Below are positions 1-9,187 of a DNA stretch of 64,000 nt, piece after piece. The notes beneath the pieces were generated by a model. That model was not told the origin of the DNA, made no database searches, and was given only the letters and a program-made list of their open reading frames with translations. Within the stretch, counting starts at the first letter, position 1. Each line of letters opens with the position of its first letter. The stretch is from Methanobacteriota archaeon (GTDB taxonomy: Archaea > Halobacteriota > Methanomicrobia > Methanomicrobiales > Methanomicrobiaceae), in contig JAENYT010000003.1 of NCBI GenBank assembly GCA_016841665.1, positions 62,001-126,000 of the forward strand, read 5' to 3'. Made by a program: the position numbers and the translations under genes.

Positions 1-342
1 CCCCGAAATGCCGGTCTGGGCCGTACCCGCCATCACCCCGTAACCTTTTTTTCACGCGCTCCGCTCCTGCAGGCAGGAGAGAACATTCTTTATGCCAGGG
101 CAGCTGATGCAGGGTATGAAACCGGGTGCAATCCAACCTGGCGATCTCTCGGAGGGGAGCGGTGTGGAGGGGCGCCGCGCGAACAGGAGGGAACCGCCCG
201 CACCACCCGGCGCAGATCAGGAAGCCGGCACCGAACATCCCCCCGCCCCACCCCGCAAGAAAAAGAATTTCAGGGGATCAGGCCGCCTGCATTTTCATGA
301 CGGCGGCGATGCCGATATCTTCGATTCGACCAGGCCCTGACA

Positions 343-747
343 TCAGGGCAGATGCACGATATCTCCACCTGATTGCGGGACGATCTCCAGCTCCCCGCGA
401 TACCGCTGGACGATGCCGGTCACCCTGATCCGGTCCCCCTCCCTGATTGCCACCTGTGCAGCGATGGGTGAGGGGAGGAACACGGTGGTGGTGTTGACGG
501 CAAGGATGAGGTGACCGCCCTCTGCGGTAGCCTGCACCCTGCTGACCACGCCTTCCATGACCACCAGGTCCCCCTCCTGCGATGCGGGAGAAAAAGGCGA
601 GGAAAACGTTTCTTTTCCCATGAATTCCACTGCGAGAGCTGATACGAGGACGATTGCCGTCACTCCTGCAAGCAGCAGCAGCGCCATGCGCTCCTCCCGT
701 TCAAGCATGAAATTGTATGGGTTGTCATGGTACTTTAGTCGATACAT
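343..747 (-). CDS. Membrane-anchored OB-fold-like protein (possible alternative start at 708)
   Basis: N-terminal hydrophobic segment MALLLLAGVTAIVLVSALAV followed by an OB-like beta-rich domain (VVMEGVVSRVQA...IREGDRIRVTGIVQRYRGELEIVP). Confidence 0.6.
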   Translation of the reverse strand: MYRLKYHDNPYNFMLEREERMALLLLAGVTAIVLVSALAVEFMGKETFSSPFSPASQEGDLVVMEGVVSRVQATAEGGHLILAVNTTTVFLPSPIAAQVAIREGDRIRVTGIVQRYRGELEIVPQSGGDIVHLP

Positions 748-751
748 TCAT

Positions 752-770
752 ATGTTAACAGCGTTAACAT
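752..770. promoter_or_regulatory. Perfect inverted repeat ATGTTAAC-AGC-GTTAACAT, candidate operator
   Basis: 8-bp arms with a 3-bp spacer, in the short divergent gap between the OB-fold gene (-) and the HTH gene (+). Confidence 0.55.
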
Positions 771-777
771 TATAAGT

Positions 778-1011
778 ATGAGTGAGATGAAGCTCCCGCC
801 CTCCTCGAAGAGGATCATGAACATCCTCGAGGAAGACGGCGAAATGACTCACAAAGAACTGGTGAACAGAAGCCGTCTCGCACCGCGTACGGTGCGGTAT
901 GCCCTGAAGAAGCTCAAAGAGAACAAGCTCATCCAGGAGAAGTTCAACTTCAGGGACGCACGGCAGATCATCTACCAGTTGAAGTCCGCACCGGCACAGG
1001 TGCATGCATAA
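778..1011 (+). CDS. Winged-helix/MarR-like transcriptional regulator (77 aa)
   Basis: MNILEEDGEMTHKELVNRSRLAPRTVRYALKKLKENKLIQEKFNFRDARQIIYQL is typical of an archaeal wHTH domain. Confidence 0.75.
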   Translation: MSEMKLPPSSKRIMNILEEDGEMTHKELVNRSRLAPRTVRYALKKLKENKLIQEKFNFRDARQIIYQLKSAPAQVHA

Positions 1012-1018
1012 GCATCCA

Positions 1019-1300
1019 ATGAACAAAGAAGGCAAACCATCTGAAAAGGGCGTGGTGCACCGTCTCGTCGGTGATTGCGCCTGTTGCGACGATGAGGTCG
1101 CATTCCGCCTCGGCCTTTCGTGTGACGCGGTCAGCGAGCACATAAAGAGGAAACAGCGGGGAGAGATGATCGATTTCGCCGAGGAGTACGGCCCGGCCAT
1201 CGACCTCAGAACAGGAGTGGCGTATGCAGGCGGCAGCGTCGCCGCTGCGCTCGGAACCCTTTTTTCCTGCGAGGTTCAGCTTCGCTGCCTCCTCGCGTAG
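1019..1300 (+). CDS. Hypothetical protein
   Basis: 94-aa ORF following the HTH gene; 3' end overlaps the convergent PLD gene by about 25 nt. Confidence 0.35.
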   Translation: MNKEGKPSEKGVVHRLVGDCACCDDEVAFRLGLSCDAVSEHIKRKQRGEMIDFAEEYGPAIDLRTGVAYAGGSVAAALGTLFSCEVQLRCLLA

Positions 1301-2952
1301 AGCAGCAGGAGCACCAGCAGGACTCCTGCAGCGATTACGATCCTGATCTCGCCGGGACCGATCCCGGCGGGATCGATCGGCGCGATCGATGCGCCTGCGT
1401 GCCAGTCGTCCTCGAAGACGGCGGTGTAGTAGGTGCCGATGTCGGGGTGCTCGAGGATCACCCCCGCTTCGCGGTTGAAGCATGGCGAGTTCTCATTCCA
1501 GTTGATGCTGCTTACGAGCACGCGTGTTCTGTCCACGATGACACCCTTATTGTGAATTTTCACCATGTTGTTCGCGTCCAGATCGGCACACCGCGCCTCT
1601 AAGGGGAGATGCTCGATCTTTGCGATATCGTTGATGAACGCCGCCATCTCGTCGTTGTCGTTGTCCCCTTCGATATTGTAGTAGTAGGAGTCAAGGAGCA
1701 CCCTGACCTGCACTCCCCGCCGCGCGGCATCGATGGCGGCATCGAGGTAGGGATTGGGCTGGCGATCACTCCAGTTGCTGATGTAGGCCTGCTCGATATC
1801 GATGCTCGATTGCGCACTTGCGATGAGGTCAAGGATAAGAAAGCTCGTGTCCGGGGAGAGCACCGGTGTTGCGCGGACGCCTGAGGCGGTCAGGGGTGCA
1901 AATTCCTGTTCATAGGTTCCCTCGGGCCAGAGGTTTACCGCCGGGTCTGCTCCCCCGTACCGGCTGACATCCCCGCCGCCGGTATCATGGGCAAACACCT
2001 CTTCGAAGTAGGCCGCCACACGCGCATCCTCGATATAGGCACCCCAGCCGCGATTGCCGCGCACCCCTGTTTCGGGGAATCCGGTGGGTTTGAAATTCTC
2101 GCTGGTGATGAATACCCCTTCATCGTCCACGATGCAGTACTTTGCGTGGTCGAACCGGTATTTCGCATGCGCCTCATCGGTTGTGCCCATCAGCAGCACC
2201 GATGCCCCACTGCAGGAGAGTGTCCGGGCGACGGCCTCCTCTTCAACGGAGATGCCTCCCACCGGCCCTCTCTCGAGGAGGACGGTGACCGCCACCCCCC
2301 TCCCGCAGGCGTCCACCAGCATGCCGGCGATGCCGGGATCGGTGAACTCGTAGATATTGAGGCGGATGGACGATGCCGCCCCTGCGAGCGTTGCATCAAG
2401 CACGTCCCGCGCGCAGTCGGGGGAGACGAATGCCACGACGGTGACGTTGTCGAAGGTTGCGGGGCTGAAGCGTGACTGTCCGAGGAGGAGGGGGCGGGGG
2501 TCCCAGACACCGCCTTCCAGGAAATGCACTTGCCCCTCCCGGCAGCAGAGGTCCCCTGGCCAGGCGATCTGCTGGAGCACGCCTTCTCCCCGTGCGAGGA
2601 TTAGTTCATCCGCCGCATTCGCCATGCGGAGATCGCCGCTGCGGATGACATCAGGGACGGACGAGGAGGAGTCATAGATCTCGTACTCCGGATAGACGCC
2701 GTGGATGGTGCGGTACGCCTCCCCGTTGCGGGCGACGACGATTGATGTGTCGATGGCGGCCTCTTCCGGAAAGCGGATGCCCCCCTCCCCGTCCCGGACG
2801 GTGACGCCGGCGAGCGATCCCGTCCCCTCGAGGATGAAGTACTCGTCGTTTTCTCCCTTCAGGTAGGTGTCCGGGCAGAATTCGGTGATCTGGAGGGCTG
2901 AGGCGGCAGGCAGCAGGATGGCGAAGAGGAGCAGCAGGCAGGCACAGCGCAT
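1276..2952 (-). CDS. Secreted/membrane-anchored phospholipase D-like protein with N-terminal lamin-tail-like domain
   Basis: Signal peptide MRCACLLLLFAILLPAASA; two HKD-like motifs (HAKYCIVDD and HNKGVIVD); C-terminal TM IVIAAGVLLVLLLLYARRQRS. The listed ORF (to 3315) is over-extended upstream. Confidence 0.8.
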   Translation of the reverse strand: MRCACLLLLFAILLPAASALQITEFCPDTYLKGENDEYFILEGTGSLAGVTVRDGEGGIRFPEEAAIDTSIVVARNGEAYRTIHGVYPEYEIYDSSSSVPDVIRSGDLRMANAADELILARGEGVLQQIAWPGDLCCREGQVHFLEGGVWDPRPLLLGQSRFSPATFDNVTVVAFVSPDCARDVLDATLAGAASSIRLNIYEFTDPGIAGMLVDACGRGVAVTVLLERGPVGGISVEEEAVARTLSCSGASVLLMGTTDEAHAKYRFDHAKYCIVDDEGVFITSENFKPTGFPETGVRGNRGWGAYIEDARVAAYFEEVFAHDTGGGDVSRYGGADPAVNLWPEGTYEQEFAPLTASGVRATPVLSPDTSFLILDLIASAQSSIDIEQAYISNWSDRQPNPYLDAAIDAARRGVQVRVLLDSYYYNIEGDNDNDEMAAFINDIAKIEHLPLEARCADLDANNMVKIHNKGVIVDRTRVLVSSINWNENSPCFNREAGVILEHPDIGTYYTAVFEDDWHAGASIAPIDPAGIGPGEIRIVIAAGVLLVLLLLYARRQRS

Positions 2953-3000
2953 GGCGATCAGAGTTATGGGAATACCCGTTCTATAATGTGACGAAATGCA

Positions 3001-3597
3001 ATGTCTGATCCCATGCCGCGTGTGGTCAAGATCGGGGGAAGCCTGACCGGCCGTTTTCCCCGGCTCATTCCCGCCATCGAGAGTAGCGATTGCCCGCTGC
3101 TCATCGTCCCCGGAGGCGGCCCCTTTGCCGATGCCGTACGATCGCTGGGGCTGGATGAAGAATCCTCGCACTGGATGGCCATCGCGGCGATGGACCAGGT
3201 CGGCTGGTGGATTACTTCGTTCGGCGTGAAACCCACGGATCGCATTGGTATGCCTGAGGCGGTCTCCGTCCTGCTCCCCTATGCCGAACTGCGGCGGTGC
3301 GACCCTCTGCCCCATTCGTGGGAGGTCACCTCCGATGTCATTGCCGCCTGGGTTGCGTTTCGGCTCGGGCTCGATCTCCTCCTGCTCAAGTCGGTCGACG
3401 GGCTGTATTCCGTCGGTGAGCTTGCTGAAGAGGTGACGTCACCCTTCGCCGCCGGGGAGGTTGACCCGCTCTTTCTGCCCTTCGTATTCGAGCACGGCGT
3501 TCGGGTGCAGGTGGTCAACGGCAGGTACGAAGACCGTGTGGCCGCGGCACTGCGCGGAGAGGCGGTCAGGGGAACCGTGATTCATCCAAGATTTTAA
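3001..3597 (+). CDS. mfnE: Amino acid kinase family protein, probable [5-(aminomethyl)furan-3-yl]methyl phosphate kinase (methanofuran biosynthesis)
   Basis: VVKIGGSL...LLIVPGGGPFADAVR...SHWMAIAAMDQ matches my recollection of methanogen MfnE proteins. Confidence 0.75.
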   Translation: MSDPMPRVVKIGGSLTGRFPRLIPAIESSDCPLLIVPGGGPFADAVRSLGLDEESSHWMAIAAMDQVGWWITSFGVKPTDRIGMPEAVSVLLPYAELRRCDPLPHSWEVTSDVIAAWVAFRLGLDLLLLKSVDGLYSVGELAEEVTSPFAAGEVDPLFLPFVFEHGVRVQVVNGRYEDRVAAALRGEAVRGTVIHPRF

Positions 3598-3641
3598 TAT
3601 CCGTGAGACAGAATTTGTAAGAGAATTCAGGAGTATTTATC

Positions 3642-3803
3642 ATGGCATTTGAGAAATGTTCTTCCTGCAACGCTCCTCTCTCCGAAGAGGGATGGACGAA
3701 ATTCGAGTGTCCCGGCTGTGGAACCATTATTTACCGCTGTCAGCGCTGCAGACACCAGAGTATCCCTTACGAATGCAAGAAATGCGGATTCAGAGGGCCG
3801 TAA
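3642..3803 (+). CDS. Small zinc-ribbon protein (53 aa)
   Basis: MAFEKCSSCNAPLSEEGWTKFECPGCGTIIYRCQRCRHQSIPYECKKCGFRGP: multiple CxxC pairs, immediately upstream of aEF-1beta. Below the ORF-list size cutoff. Confidence 0.8.
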   Translation: MAFEKCSSCNAPLSEEGWTKFECPGCGTIIYRCQRCRHQSIPYECKKCGFRGP

Positions 3804-3805
3804 GC

Positions 3806-4063
3806 ATGGGAAATGTAGAGATGATCATCAAAATCATGCCCGAATCGCCGGACATTGATCTCGCCGCGATGACGGCAACGATCCGGGAAAAAGTACCGCA
3901 GACTCGCGATGTCCAGGAAGAACCCATCGGTTTCGGCCTCAGTGCCATCAAGGTGCTGGTCGTCGTCCCTGACGAGGCGGGCAAGCCCGATGAGGTTGAA
4001 GCCACGCTCAACGCCATTGAAGGCGTCGAGAGCGTCGAGGTTATCCACACCTCGCTGTCCTGA
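3806..4063 (+). CDS. Translation elongation factor 1-beta (aEF-1beta)
   Basis: MGNVEMIIKIMPESPDIDLAAMTATIREKV...EEPIGFGLSAIKVLVVVPDEAG, archaeal EF-1beta signature. Confidence 0.9.
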   Translation: MGNVEMIIKIMPESPDIDLAAMTATIREKVPQTRDVQEEPIGFGLSAIKVLVVVPDEAGKPDEVEATLNAIEGVESVEVIHTSLS

Positions 4064-4162
4064 ATGCCGATAGCTCCTTTTCTTTTTCAACACTTTTTCC
4101 TGCTATCCGCAACGTCCGAACTGCACCGCGCTCCGAAAACATCCCGCACGCTGCTTCGCAGA

Positions 4163-5116
4163 CTAGGATGCCCGCTCTATCCGGGCGAACACTTCTTCGC
4201 TTATGATCCGGATCGTGTCCACCGAGTGCCTGAACGCTGCGATCTCGTCTTCATGGATGCGGATCGGCACTGGGAACGCGCCCTGCCGGTTGATGCGTGC
4301 CGGCACGCCGATACAGACGTTGCCGATATCGTGCACTTCACTTCTCACGTAGCTTGATACGGTGAGGATCCGGTTTTCGTCGCCGAGAATGGTCCGCACC
4401 AGCGTTCCGATAGCCTCGCCCGGCCCATACACCGTGGCGCCGATTTTGCGGATGATGTCTTCGCCTGCGGTGCGCACATCCTCCACCATCTTCGCGGATG
4501 GCAGGTCAGAGAACGTCGGCAGATTGTTCACGGTGATGCCGCCGATGGTGGTCGCCGACCAGAGGGGCACCATGGTTTCGCCGTGTTCGCCGATGATACG
4601 CGTGTGCACCTCGCTCACATGGACATCAAAATAGCTGGCAATAAGTGATTTCAGCCGCATCGAATCCAGATGCGTTCCCAGCCCGAACACCTGTCGCGCT
4701 TCAAGCCCCGAATACCTGAGCGCTACGGAGGTCATCACGTCCACCGGGTTGGTGACCATAAGAATGATCGCGTCTGGAGCGATATTTCCAATTTTTTTGG
4801 CAATTTCGGAGACGAGAAGGCCGTTTTTGAAGGCGAGATCGTTCCTGTTCTGGCCTGCCTGCCGGGGGATTCCGGCACTCACGATCACGATCTCCGATCC
4901 CCGCAGGTCTTCCATATCCGTACTCCATGAAAGATCCAGATTTCTCCCTTTTGCGGCGAACGAGTCGTAAAAATCGCGGGTCAAACCCTCGAGGATATCC
5001 GCCCTCCCCTCCCTGCCGAGCAACAGAAGTTCGTTCACGTGGGGAATACTCGAGACGGTGTGGGCCGTAAACCGTCCGACGTTGCCGGTCGCTCCAATGA
5101 TGGTTACTTTTGCCAT
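4163..5116 (-). CDS. mdh: Malate/lactate dehydrogenase family, probable malate dehydrogenase
   Basis: MAKVTIIGATGNVGRFTAHTVS..., IVIVSAGIPRQAGQNRNDL, IIGEHGETMVPLWS. Start set at 5116 because upstream sequence is SRP RNA. Confidence 0.9.
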   Translation of the reverse strand: MAKVTIIGATGNVGRFTAHTVSSIPHVNELLLLGREGRADILEGLTRDFYDSFAAKGRNLDLSWSTDMEDLRGSEIVIVSAGIPRQAGQNRNDLAFKNGLLVSEIAKKIGNIAPDAIILMVTNPVDVMTSVALRYSGLEARQVFGLGTHLDSMRLKSLIASYFDVHVSEVHTRIIGEHGETMVPLWSATTIGGITVNNLPTFSDLPSAKMVEDVRTAGEDIIRKIGATVYGPGEAIGTLVRTILGDENRILTVSSYVRSEVHDIGNVCIGVPARINRQGAFPVPIRIHEDEIAAFRHSVDTIRIISEEVFARIERAS

Positions 5117-5129
5117 ACAAGAGTCCTTT

Positions 5130-5437
5130 GGGGACACATCCTCGGTTGACACTACGTGCCTGCGTTCAACCGGAAATCCGTTCTCCACCCCGCGCCCCCA
5201 TGGGCGCCGAACGTCCACGGTAAGTCTGCTCCCTTCCGGGCCTGAACCGGTCCCCGCGGCAACAGGTCGCAGCTCCCTCCGGAGCATTGATCCCTGTCCG
5301 TCGACCTCATGGGACGAGGCTTCTTCGGCGGGATATACCGGCCTCCGGCAGGTCGCCAGAGCCGTCCTCGGATTTCGCCCCCCGCATACCGGCGGTTTCA
5401 GGTGACAGGTGACGCCGAACCACCCGGGCTAGTCCCC
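5130..5437 (-). ncRNA. Signal recognition particle RNA (archaeal 7S/SRP RNA)
   Basis: Minus strand reads GGGGACTAGCCCGGGTGGTTCGGCGTCACCTGTCACCTGAAACCGCCGG... with helix-8 core GGTTCAGGCCCGGAAGGGAGCAGACTTACC and a 3' GTCCCC that can pair with the 5' GGGGAC. Confidence 0.92.
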
Positions 5438-5453
5438 GGTACATATTCATCGC

Positions 5454-6485
5454 TTAAGGGATAAAAACCTCCCCGCCGACGAGTTGTTTCCAGTCTTCGA
5501 GGACTGATCTCACTCGCGCCGGCTGGTTCTTCTCGAAGAGATCGATGACCGTAAGGTCCGCCTTTGCGGGCAGCACGGCAGGGAGCTGGCGGAAATCGCC
5601 CTGGTACACCTCGATATGCTGGCTTCCTCCCGCGCTTTCGGCGATCTTTCTCGGTTCTGTGACCACGGAATGGGCTTTCATCTCCCCGTACCCGTAGTGG
5701 ATGTCGATCTCTTCGATATCGATGTGCTCACGGTTGACGCGGACGTTGTAGGCGGTCCAGTAGGCGGCGGCGTACCACGCATCGTTGAAGATGACGCGGG
5801 GAACATCGAGGAACGCCGCAACGATGCCCAGTTTTCCCGCACCGCTCAGGGCGTCTATGAAAGTCTGTGGCTTGAAATGCCTGACCTTGACGCCGACGGA
5901 GACGACCTTTGGATCGTAGCCCCGGGGAAATTCGATGTGCATGACCGACTGCTGCTTGTAGATGACGACCGGTTCTTCCTGCGTGAAAAAGACGTTTGCC
6001 CTGACATCGCAGCCGGCGAGAAGCTCGTTGGTGTCGGGGACACCGTCGAAATCGACGTCGGAGAGGCCCGGAACGACTCCCCGGTCCTTTACCACTCCCC
6101 TGATCTCGGGAACCTCCTCGAAGAGCCGACGGGCAGTGGGGGCCGTCACCGCCTTCGAGAGCAGTACCAGGGATTTTTCCGGGAGGTGGGGGGGCCTGGT
6201 CATGGCAAAGCCGGGGTGGACGAGGGGGACTCCCACCTCTTTCAGGGGCGCGTTCGCGGCAAGATCGCCTTCTTCCCTCATGATAATGTACGCGTGGGCT
6301 GTCACGGCATCGATGAACCGTTTGCCGCAGGAGCAGAAGGGAGGGATGGATGTATCGGTGAGGGGGGCGTCTTTGTTGAGGATTCTGGCCTCGCACTGCT
6401 TGCAGGGTGCAAAGACATCGTGGATGGTATCGATCAGCTCATGGGCATATTGCACGCAATTTTCGCCGCACACGGGGCATTTCAT
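5454..6485 (-). CDS. Conserved archaeal protein with N-terminal Cys-rich region and methyltransferase-like C-terminal region
   Basis: MKCPVCGENC...CKQCEARI...FCSCGKRF; DALSGAGKLGIVAAFLDVPRVIFNDAW resembles a SAM-binding motif I region. Confidence 0.55.
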   Translation of the reverse strand: MKCPVCGENCVQYAHELIDTIHDVFAPCKQCEARILNKDAPLTDTSIPPFCSCGKRFIDAVTAHAYIIMREEGDLAANAPLKEVGVPLVHPGFAMTRPPHLPEKSLVLLSKAVTAPTARRLFEEVPEIRGVVKDRGVVPGLSDVDFDGVPDTNELLAGCDVRANVFFTQEEPVVIYKQQSVMHIEFPRGYDPKVVSVGVKVRHFKPQTFIDALSGAGKLGIVAAFLDVPRVIFNDAWYAAAYWTAYNVRVNREHIDIEEIDIHYGYGEMKAHSVVTEPRKIAESAGGSQHIEVYQGDFRQLPAVLPAKADLTVIDLFEKNQPARVRSVLEDWKQLVGGEVFIP

Positions 6486-6556
6486 GAGTGAGCATGGGGG
6501 AAGGTGGTATATAGGATTTTATCAAACATTCCCGGCCGCGTGGTGCTGCATCGTTG

Positions 6557-7474
6557 TCAGCAGGAGGATTTGCCCTCGGCTTCCAGCTCCTGCAGTGCCC
6601 GCATGATGAGGGCCTTCTTCTCTTCGTCCACCCCCGGAAAGGAGAGGTCGAGCGACTTGATGGCGGCGGTGACGATGGTTGCCACCGCGGTGCGGGCGAT
6701 CCACTTATGGTCGGCGGGGATCACATACCAGGGGGCCCATTCGGTGCTCGTCGCGCTGATGGCCCCTTCGTACGCCGCCATGTACGCGTCCCATGACCGG
6801 CGCTCTCTCAGGTCGGAGGCGGAAAATTTCCACTGTTTTTCCGGGTCGGTGAGCCGCTCCAAAAACCGCTCCTTCTGCTCTTCCTTCGAGATATGCAGGA
6901 AGAATTTAAGGATGACCATGCCGTTTCGGACAAGGTAGCGCTCGAGGGCGTTGATATCCTCATAGCGCTGGTTCCAGAACGCCTCATCGCCGCGCAATCG
7001 AGGCGGGAGCTTCTGCCGGTCCAGCAGTTCGGGGTGCACCCGCCCCACGAGGACATCCTCGTAGTAGGAGCGGTTGAAGATCCCGATCATGCCCCGCTCA
7101 GGGAGCACCTGTACGTAGCGCCACAGGTAGGTATGGTCGAGTTCCTGGGGGCAGGGCTCCCTGAAGCTCCAGACGCGGCATCCCTGAGGATTCACGCCGG
7201 ACATCACGTGCTCGATGGTGCCGTCCTTGCCTCCGGCATCCATGGCCTGGAGGATGATGAGCACCGAGTAGCAGTCGCTTGCCCAGAGCAGCTCCTGCGC
7301 CTTGGTGAGTTCTCTCCGGTTTATCTCCAGAATTTCCTGCGCCCGTCTTTTCAGGACTCTTTTCTTGAGCTTCTTCATCTCACCGGTTTCGGTGAGGGTA
7401 GTGGATATTGCGTTCAGGCGGATCTGCCTTCCCGCGGGAACTTTCAAGGTGTTAATGACGTCCCTCGTGAACAT
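6557..7474 (-). CDS. Polyphosphate kinase 2 family protein
   Basis: LIILQAMDAGGKDGTIEHVMSGVNPQGCRVWSFREPCPQELDHTYLWR...GIFNRSYYEDVLVGRVHPE is a PPK2 signature. Confidence 0.93.
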   Translation of the reverse strand: MFTRDVINTLKVPAGRQIRLNAISTTLTETGEMKKLKKRVLKRRAQEILEINRRELTKAQELLWASDCYSVLIILQAMDAGGKDGTIEHVMSGVNPQGCRVWSFREPCPQELDHTYLWRYVQVLPERGMIGIFNRSYYEDVLVGRVHPELLDRQKLPPRLRGDEAFWNQRYEDINALERYLVRNGMVILKFFLHISKEEQKERFLERLTDPEKQWKFSASDLRERRSWDAYMAAYEGAISATSTEWAPWYVIPADHKWIARTAVATIVTAAIKSLDLSFPGVDEEKKALIMRALQELEAEGKSSC

Positions 7475-7671
7475 GCCACTTCTTCCCCACCATTGTCACA
7501 CAGAGAGGGCCATAACTGTAGCTGTCGGAATATTGCGGGATATCATGAGGGACCATCTGTATGATAACGCCCAAAAAAACCCTTTTTTCCCTATCATGCA
7601 CACCATGTCCGTCATTCAAGGGTTGTGGGCGGAGCGCATTGTTATGCGCTGATGATACCTCATTAAAAGCA

Positions 7672-8289
7672 TCACCGGCATGTGTTTCTGTGGCGGTATC
7701 TTCCCTCTTTTTTTCGGTCGCGCCGTGATATGCCTATGGGGAGGATCAAGCTCCTCTCCCTCTCCTCTTCTTTACGTTCGGCAATATCCAGGGCTGCGAA
7801 AAATTTTGATTCCAGCGTGAGAAGGGATTCAGGTACCACCAGGCCCTGGGCGAGGAGGATGCCGCCGATATCCATGAGGCCCTCCATAAAGCGTGCAGCC
7901 CAGACATGTTCGATAAGAATCAGTGCAGCGGCGCTTTCCGGCGGGATTTTATGGACAATATCCCGTAGCTCAGTAACAGAAAGCCCAAAATCATGCTGGA
8001 TATCAGGGCATTGTGCGCTGCCAGGGTCACCAGGGCGAACCTTTCTGGCACGGTCGCCAAGGCCGAGGAGATCGCCGATCAGGGTGGCATAGGGCATTGC
8101 CGCCTCTTCGCTGAGCTGATGGGCGTCAAGCTCGGAGATCGTACCCTCTGCATCCTTCTGGATGAAGAGCAGATCGATCAACCGGATAATTCCTTTCTCC
8201 CGGATAACACGCAAATTCCTGAGGATATTGCCGTAGAATTCCGGCTCCATAAATCCAATGACGATCATCTGTATCGGACCGAATGCCAT
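7672..8289 (-). CDS. DUF6325/DUF1269-like protein, copy A
   Basis: MAFGPIQMIVIGFMEPEFYGNILRNLRVIREKGIIRLIDLLFIQKDAEG; clear paralog of 28477-29040. Confidence 0.75.
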   Translation of the reverse strand: MAFGPIQMIVIGFMEPEFYGNILRNLRVIREKGIIRLIDLLFIQKDAEGTISELDAHQLSEEAAMPYATLIGDLLGLGDRARKVRPGDPGSAQCPDIQHDFGLSVTELRDIVHKIPPESAAALILIEHVWAARFMEGLMDIGGILLAQGLVVPESLLTLESKFFAALDIAERKEEERERSLILPIGISRRDRKKEGRYRHRNTCR

Positions 8290-8809
8290 GGTTCACTCCC
8301 TCCCTTATCGCACCTTTTTCTGCACTCAACGAAATTGCATCCAACCGTACCTGCAATTTCGGCGTTCATCCTCCTTCAGGACCGCACTGTTGCCTGCCCG
8401 CGGATCATTGCGGGTGGTAATCCTCACCATGTTTCTTCATCTATTCCTTCCTCGGAGGGAATGGATGGAGTTTTGTGCTGATGGGGCACTTTCGTTCGGT
8501 AAGATCCGTGGAAAAATGCACCGGGAAGACTGAATCGGTGAGGTCGAAGAGCGCCAGTACTCAGGCTCTATGGCTCCAAAATATATAATTGTTGACCCAT
8601 GTTTGTTCTCTTTGAAACATTCAGGAATGATCGATCCGCAGTCATGGATGCAGCCATCAATGTCCGGGGCAGGGATCCGGAAGGGAGAGTCCAGATCATG
8701 TGCGACGAGGAGGAGGGAAAATATCCTCAGGACTGCGATACAATTAGGTATATGTAATATAATACACATAATTGCATTGCATATTCACTCCTCGTGATGA
8801 TGATCCAGA

Positions 8810-9187
8810 ATGGCTAACAAGGAAATTGATGCGATCAAAGAAACTGAGGCGGATGCTCTCTCTCTTATCCAAAAAGAACGAGAAGAAGCGGGTAAATGGC
8901 TCCATGAGGCAGAGAAGAACGCCGAAGAGTTGATGCGACGCAAACAACACGAAGCACAGGAAGCAGTGCTCAGGATGAAAGTTGAAGCCGAGGAGGCAGC
9001 AATTGTTGAAGCCGAGCGAATCCGGAAAGAAGGAGAGAAAAAGGTCGAGGAAATGAAAAAACAAAGACCTCAGAGACTTCCAATTGCCGTCAAATCCATT
9101 TTAATGCATATTTTGGGTGACAACGGTGCTCTTTCCGCAAAAGATGAAACAGGTATTTATCGGGTTGCACCGAGCGTACCTGAATGA
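8810..9187 (+). CDS. A-type ATP synthase subunit H, operon 1
   Basis: Coiled-coil protein with IKETEADALSLIQKEREEAGKWLHEAEKNAEEL, first gene before subunit I. Confidence 0.8.
   Translation: MANKEIDAIKETEADALSLIQKEREEAGKWLHEAEKNAEELMRRKQHEAQEAVLRMKVEAEEAAIVEAERIRKEGEKKVEEMKKQRPQRLPIAVKSILMHILGDNGALSAKDETGIYRVAPSVPE

Noticed and set aside
5117-5287. N-terminal extension of the malate dehydrogenase ORF (MLRRELRPVAAGTGSGPEGSRLTVDV...)
   Set aside because: This stretch is the 3' half of the SRP RNA on the same strand; MAKVTIIGATGNVG at 5116 is the proper start.
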